The translations under genes and the position numbers were made by a program. Of a stretch of 59,445 nucleotides of DNA, positions 55,772 to 59,445 are shown piece after piece. Each line of letters begins with the position of its first letter. Positions within the stretch are counted from its first letter, which is position 1. The notes below the pieces were generated by a model. That model was not told where the DNA came from. It saw only the letters and a program-made list of their open reading frames with translations, and made no database searches. Origin of the DNA: a virus; the IMG/VR virus record IMGVR_UViG_3300025087_000071, positions 1 to 59,445 of that record. One strand, given 5' to 3'.

Positions 55772-56221
55772 TCAGTTTAGGAATAGGCCAGCCGTCACCG
55801 GAACTTCCTGCGTTCCGATGTTCCTCTGGGCCTGCGCCCTTTGGTGGCCTGACGGCATGCGATTCTTCTTCCCGGTCCCCGTATCGTGGGCCTGACGCTT
55901 CCTACGTGTTGCCCCGGTTCGTGGCAGTTGCTCGCACACACACTGTCTGCGCTGGCTGGCTAAAGCGCATCGCTTCTGCTCCGCGCCGGGACGACAACCC
56001 GCTTGATACGCTCGGAGTGCGACGCAATCAAGATCACTTATTGCGCAGTTGGAGGTATAGGTCATTTTTTGTCCATCCAAATACAAAGACCGACCTGGAC
56101 TACACGGATTGGTCGTCGGAATGTGGAGCAAGCGCCGCAGCACGGCCAAAGCCAGCGGCGACGGTCCCTTGCGGACTTGGCCGCGGGCGAGATTGGCTAG
56201 GCTACGGGGACAGACGTTCAT
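55772..56221 (-). CDS. hypothetical protein, 149 aa
   Basis: MNVCPRSLANLARGQVRKGPSPLALAVLRRLLH... starts inside the upstream stop (ATGA), which supports translation. The N-terminal 35 residues are helical and could bind DNA; the rest is Cys/Arg/Gln-rich and odd-looking, with no recognised domain, so a late frame change or decay is possible. Confidence 0.45.
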   Translation of the reverse strand: MNVCPRSLANLARGQVRKGPSPLALAVLRRLLHIPTTNPCSPGRSLYLDGQKMTYTSNCAISDLDCVALRAYQAGCRPGAEQKRCALASQRRQCVCEQLPRTGATRRKRQAHDTGTGKKNRMPSGHQRAQAQRNIGTQEVPVTAGLFLN

Positions 56222-56415
56222 GCTCGTTGCGGTTGTTGTGGCAAATTATAAACCTTGAATGACCGGATGATCTGCCCCACTACCGTTGGCGAGCCGTGCT
56301 CGTCGGCTACATTGGCGGCGCGTTCCAGGGCGGTATTGATGCGCGCTTGGGCGCACATCTCGCCGTTGTGGCGCTCTTGCGAGGCAATATCATTCTGGCA
56401 GACGCCGCATCTCAT
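56218..56415 (-). CDS. hypothetical protein, 65 aa, Cys-rich N-terminus
   Basis: MRCGVCQNDIASQERHNGEMCAQARINTALERAANV... The pair C-x2-C and a later Cys and His may bind zinc; the rest is helical and matches the pattern of small phage proteins (ALERAANVADEHG). The start follows the KTSC gene after three bases. Confidence 0.65.
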   Translation of the reverse strand: MRCGVCQNDIASQERHNGEMCAQARINTALERAANVADEHGSPTVVGQIIRSFKVYNLPQQPQRA

Positions 56416-56418
56416 TTC

Positions 56419-56676
56419 TTATTCCTTCTTCGTAGCCGCTTTCACAAGCGTGTGCGGGTACTCCGGCTTGTTCTTGATGACCTGCCCGAAGTAGCGCCCC
56501 TTACTCTCCGCCGCCATGAAATCGTCGTACACCTTCTGCGGCACGTTGGCGTAGCTGTAGATAGGCCCTTCCGAGGAAGTCTTGCCGGGGTGGAACTGGA
56601 TGTAAAGAGTCTGAGTGGCGGCGTCGTAGTCGGTCGCCGCGAGTTGACTGCTGTTAAGGACGGGTTTCAGGTTCAT
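56419..56676 (-). CDS. KTSC-domain protein
   Basis: 85 residues. ATDYDAATQTLYIQFHPGKTSSEGPIYSYANVPQKVYDDFMAAESKGRYFGQVIK contains the KTSC pattern (Y-D-x-x-x-x-x-L-x-I-x-F ... Y-x-Y-x-x-V-P ... Y-x-x-x-x-A-x-S-x-G-x-x-x). Function unknown; common in phages, thought to contact nucleic acid or proteins. GGAGAA SD. Confidence 0.85.
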   Translation of the reverse strand: MNLKPVLNSSQLAATDYDAATQTLYIQFHPGKTSSEGPIYSYANVPQKVYDDFMAAESKGRYFGQVIKNKPEYPHTLVKAATKKE

Positions 56677-56762
56677 GGTTTTCTCCTTGGTTGACGATCC
56701 TTCTCGTAGAGATACAAGCCGCGTTCCAGCAAGATGGAGCGCCAGAATCGTCCGGTCATCAT
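56673..56762 (-). CDS. 29-residue basic peptide
   Basis: MMTGRFWRSILLERGLYLYEKDRQ... overlaps neighbours on both sides by four bases (ATGATGA upstream, ATGA downstream) and carries the SD of the KTSC gene in its end. Basic and aromatic. Inferred from coupling. Confidence 0.45.
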   Translation of the reverse strand: MMTGRFWRSILLERGLYLYEKDRQPRRKP

Positions 56763-57091
56763 CGCTCCATCACCGAAACATATCTCCGTTTCTCTTTCTT
56801 CCAGTTGGTAGCGTGCAACTCGTTGTTTGGGTCTAGCCTGAATACCCTCATTTTGCGAGCATCCTCCAGCGTAATCCCGAACTGATTCACTGCGGCCGGT
56901 TGCTGCTTCGAATTAACCTCCAACAATGCATCAAAACGGGCCTTCCACTCGATGACTTCCTGGTCGGCCTTCAAGGCTCTGACGCGGTACATATTGCGCT
57001 CATCACACACGAGCTTGAATTCACGGCGCAAAACATTCATTTTGCTACGCTCGGTGCGTAGCTGCGTTTCGGCAGACGGTAATTTCCCCAT
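56759..57091 (-). CDS. coiled-coil protein, 110 aa
   Basis: From ATG 57091 overlapping the upstream stop (the upstream extension is a shadow). MGKLPSAETQLRTERSKMNVLRREFKLVCDERNMYRVRALKADQEVIEWKARFDALL is a long helix with heptads; the C-terminus is basic. Unknown. Confidence 0.6.
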   Translation of the reverse strand: MGKLPSAETQLRTERSKMNVLRREFKLVCDERNMYRVRALKADQEVIEWKARFDALLEVNSKQQPAAVNQFGITLEDARKMRVFRLDPNNELHATNWKKEKRRYVSVMER

Positions 57092-58053
57092 CAGGAACCT
57101 TTCGCCTTCGCCGCACTCTGCTGGATCTCCGCCTTGAACCCCGGCACGTTGAAAAGCTGCTTCTGAGCCGTCGCCGTGCGGTTGATCGCCACCAGGTCGA
57201 GCTTCAGGTAGGCCAGCATCTCCGGGCGGGCTGAAGCTGCAGCACAAATCGCCTTCTTCGCCTCGTGGTCGTCGACCGTCTGGATTGCTATCCATTTACT
57301 ACGGAAAGTGGTCCCGACAACCTCCCGCATCTCCGCCGCCGGCTGACTTGTGGCTTGCGCTTCCGCACCGAGGGTCAACTGCTGCGCCTTGGCGGCGCCC
57401 TCGGCCTCGGCGGACCGGGCCTGCTCGGTAGCCTTGGCCTCGGCCGCCGCACGCGCCTGGGCCTCTTTCCTGGCCTCTGCCTCGCGCCGGGCGGATTCTT
57501 GGGCCGCTTGCTTGTCCCCCTCGTCAATCGCCTTCTGGCGGGCCGCGGCTGCCGCCCGGACCTCGTTTTCGGCCTTCTGGCGAGCTTCGGCCTCACGGCG
57601 GGCCAATTCTTCCTTCTGACGGGTGATTTCGGCTGCTCGTGCCAGCTCGGCTTTGGCTCTGGCTTCGGCCTCGGCCCGGAGCTTGCGCGCCAGTTCTTCC
57701 TTGGCGGCGTTCTCAGCGGCGACACGCTTCTGCTCCTGGGTGCGCCAGCCGAGCAGCTTGCCGTTGTAGCAGGCCACGGCCGCTTCCAGGTCGTCGATCG
57801 CCGGCTTGAACAGGTTCTTGGCTGCTTCGATGATCATTTGGGCCGGGACGATGAATTCCTTGTACTTACCGTCCAAGACTTTGACCATGGATTTCGCCCG
57901 GTTCGCTTCGCCTGCAACGGCGTCGGCGGTGTCCGGGTCGTCTATCACCCAGGATGCCGCGACGGAAAGCGCCGTCATGTTGGCTTTGATGAGGGCCTGG
58001 GTAGCGGGATCCATGACGAGGGTCGCGCTCAGGGGTTGCTGTTCGGTGTTCAT
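57091..58053 (-). CDS. long coiled-coil protein beside the exonuclease
   Basis: 320 residues from ATG 58053 (AAGGAG SD). An N-terminal domain (about 1-110, MDPATQALIKANMTALSVAASWVIDD...) precedes a very long Ala/Glu/Arg/Lys coiled coil (about 115-240), then a small C-terminal domain (FRSKWIAIQTVDDHEAKKAICAAASARPEMLAYLKLDLVAINRTA). The C-terminal pattern resembles phage proteins near recombination exonucleases, so a recombination or replication accessory role is plausible. Confidence 0.65.
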   Translation of the reverse strand: MNTEQQPLSATLVMDPATQALIKANMTALSVAASWVIDDPDTADAVAGEANRAKSMVKVLDGKYKEFIVPAQMIIEAAKNLFKPAIDDLEAAVACYNGKLLGWRTQEQKRVAAENAAKEELARKLRAEAEARAKAELARAAEITRQKEELARREAEARQKAENEVRAAAAARQKAIDEGDKQAAQESARREAEARKEAQARAAAEAKATEQARSAEAEGAAKAQQLTLGAEAQATSQPAAEMREVVGTTFRSKWIAIQTVDDHEAKKAICAAASARPEMLAYLKLDLVAINRTATAQKQLFNVPGFKAEIQQSAAKAKGS

Positions 58054-58076
58054 CCTTTTTCTCCTTTGATGAAAAA

Positions 58077-58685
58077 TTACGTCCGATGCTCCTGTAACCA
58101 GCGATGCACAGTCAGGCAAGCCAGAAACGTCCCCCAATCGGAATTGCTCTCGAAAACTTGGAGCCTGTAATTCCCGTCCTTCTGCAGCTTCAATCCAGCA
58201 CGCCACCGGATTCTCATGTTCGTATCCGGCTGCATCGTGTCCTCGGCGGCGGCGTACCCGGCGAGTTGGCAGCCGGTGCTCGGATCATCGTAGGCCGAGC
58301 GCTTCAAGTCCACGATGCCGCGCCCCTTCAGCTTCGGCAGCTTCGGCGCGCGGCCGAATAGATCCGCGGTGCCTGCGTATTTGTACTGGGCATGGAAAAC
58401 GCGCTTCTCCGACCCATCTACCGCAAACCCGGTGTCATCCTTGAACTTTCTCCAAGCGGCGAGGAACGGGCGCAGCCATTCTGGTAGGTTCGCTTCGTCG
58501 AGCGTGCCTTCCGTCTCGTACTGCACCATCGCGTGAATGGCCTGACCTTCGGCCCGAGCTTTTACCATGACGCCTTCCGGGATGTGGGACCAGTTGTTTA
58601 GGGATGACAGCACCTGCGTTACGCTCGGTACGATTTTGCCTTCCCAAGCGTACTCGTGGCGTTCTTCGTTGAAGGTCAGACTCAC
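58077..58685 (-). CDS. PD-(D/E)XK exonuclease (RecB/Cas4-like)
   Basis: 202 residues from GTG 58685, which overlaps the upstream stop (GTGA); a longer start at GTG 58715 is less likely. YAWEGKIVPSVTQVL, GQAIHAMVQYETEG, YAGTADLFGR, GIVDLKRSAY and CQLAGYAAA give the motif order H / G-T-x-D / D-x-K / Q-x-x-x-Y of this nuclease family. Probably 5' end resection for recombination or DNA repair. A RecT/Erf partner is not visible and may lie outside. Confidence 0.8.
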   Translation of the reverse strand: MSLTFNEERHEYAWEGKIVPSVTQVLSSLNNWSHIPEGVMVKARAEGQAIHAMVQYETEGTLDEANLPEWLRPFLAAWRKFKDDTGFAVDGSEKRVFHAQYKYAGTADLFGRAPKLPKLKGRGIVDLKRSAYDDPSTGCQLAGYAAAEDTMQPDTNMRIRWRAGLKLQKDGNYRLQVFESNSDWGTFLACLTVHRWLQEHRT

Positions 58686-59445
58686 GTTTCTATTCCAGGC
58701 CGATAATCCTGCCACCGTTCAAAGAACAACGTCGAGCCACCTGGCGTCGTGCGCCATGTCGAGGCGACAGCGGCGTGAGGAATTCTACCTGCGTCACCGT
58801 TGTAGTGGCTCGGATTTACAGAGAGAAAATAGTCTTTGAATGAGCCGTCAGGTTCTGCGGTTGAGTTCCTAACCTTGACGAAGGTGAGCGGCGTGTCATC
58901 GGCGAATTCCTTGCAATATAACTCGCCAAAATCGTCCAGAGAGACCGGCAGCAGGCCGCTGTCCAGAATGTATTTGTCCTCACCATAGCGGGATACCATG
59001 ACGCGGCGGACTTCGGCGTTTGTTTCATTCTCTATGTGCTTGACCGTTATCCAGTCCGGGCGCACAATCACGAACGCCGGGACGAGTACGCCATGCCAGA
59101 AATATAGATTTTCAATGTCCGATTCCAAGGCGGCGTAGCTGTCGTTATGCAAACGGCGGCCAGTCTCTGTCGGCTCTATATGAACCGTGGGCTTCGCCAC
59201 CCAATATAACGTGTCCTCGGTCCAGTATAAAAACCACGCACCAGCGATGAAGGCTTCCAACAGCGGATCTGACCATGCTTTGACTGCGGGCGTATTCGCG
59301 CCGAAGGCCGCAGTAACGATCCATGAGAGATCCCATCGCGCCCACCACCATCCGCTGGATTGTAGGCACCAAGCAGTAAAACGTTTGATAGACGATAAAG
59401 CGTCACGGGCGTCAAGGGCGTCAAGGGCGTCACGGGCGGATGGTG
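58682..59445 (-). CDS. DUF6745-like protein with DAL/DAR repeats (5' truncated)
   Basis: The frame is open to the window end. It begins with a short-period repeat (A-R-D-A-L-D...), then a Trp-rich helical part (WCLQSSGWWWARWDLSW). From about 59130 down, NLYFWHGVLVPAFVIVRPDWITVKHIENETNAEVRRVMVSRYGEDKYI is the DUF6745 pattern (F-W-H-G-V-x-V-P ... N-A-E-V-R-R). Role unknown. An internal TTG at 59260 gives only a partial protein and is probably not the start. Confidence 0.65.
   Translation of the reverse strand, partial: PSARDALDALDARDALSSIKRFTAWCLQSSGWWWARWDLSWIVTAAFGANTPAVKAWSDPLLEAFIAGAWFLYWTEDTLYWVAKPTVHIEPTETGRRLHNDSYAALESDIENLYFWHGVLVPAFVIVRPDWITVKHIENETNAEVRRVMVSRYGEDKYILDSGLLPVSLDDFGELYCKEFADDTPLTFVKVRNSTAEPDGSFKDYFLSVNPSHYNGDAGRIPHAAVASTWRTTPGGSTLFFERWQDYRPGIET
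59401..59436 (-). repeat. 9-bp coding tandem repeat at the window end
   Basis: Four units CGTCACGGG / CGTCAAGGG (plus strand) in tandem. On the minus strand each encodes A-R-D or A-L-D, in frame with the DUF6745-like gene. The window ends nine bases further on, so copy number may be truncated. Confidence 0.85.

Noticed and set aside
1-59445. Complete circular or terminally redundant genome
   Set aside because: No shared sequence between the two ends; both end genes are incomplete and point outward in divergent directions, so sequence is missing.

Overview
The window is a large part of a tailed bacteriophage genome. It is GC-rich by eye, with tightly packed, mostly ATGA- or GTGA-overlapping genes. 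The structural set looks podovirus-like: TerS, TerL, a long portal, a GroES-like protein, a scaffold, major capsid protein, P22 gp4/gp10-like tail accessory proteins, fibre proteins, three consecutive ejection-type proteins, and no tape measure or contractile sheath. The small accessory families (XF1762-like, DUF2591-like, DUF1364-like, KTSC) are known from phages of Proteobacteria, so a proteobacterial host is likely; genus cannot be read from the sequence.

Layout. 1-10216 (+): a train of small accessory genes, an HNH-like protein, a GH19-type endolysin, an amino-methyltransferase, a spanin with a nested lipoprotein frame, and two HNH-type proteins. 10206-12423 (-): a leftward cluster with a transglutaminase-like protein, a lipoprotein and small unknowns. 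12424-13183: a regulatory region with divergent promoters and palindromic operators. 13184-16840 (+): TerS, a GIY-YIG protein, an iteron array, a Fis-like regulator, a C5 methyltransferase and small proteins. 16885-17067: a stand-alone initiator-like tRNA with its own promoter and hairpin terminator. 17078-19702: TerL interrupted by an intein. 19704-22044 (-): 14 tRNA genes antisense to the late genes, plus two further tRNA loci whose halves are separated by HNH ORFs. 22178-44110 (+): portal, head, HNH insertion, fibre/receptor-binding, holin-like, tail and internal proteins. 44112-53855: a 3247-residue polyvalent ejected protein carrying a second intein and two overprinted small ORFs. 53934-59445 (-): a leftward accessory cluster ending in a RecB-like exonuclease and a DUF6745-like protein open at the window edge.

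Working together. TerS and TerL package DNA through the portal, the scaffold and GroES-like protein assist capsid assembly, and three large proteins are probably ejected with the DNA. Endolysin, spanins and a holin-like protein lyse the cell, but they lie in separate places. Two methyltransferases may protect the DNA from restriction. No DNA polymerase, helicase, primase, integrase or obvious repressor is visible. Both window ends lie inside coding tandem repeats, so the sequence is probably truncated there and the replication and control genes lie outside.

Most striking: (i) ten copies of a TGTCG-N6-CGACA palindrome, seven of them at promoters, suggesting one phage regulon; (ii) two tRNA genes each split by an HNH ORF; (iii) an isolated, apparently leaderless initiator-like tRNA; (iv) five perfectly phased 11-bp iterons; (v) two inteins; and (vi) small genes overprinted inside the giant gene.
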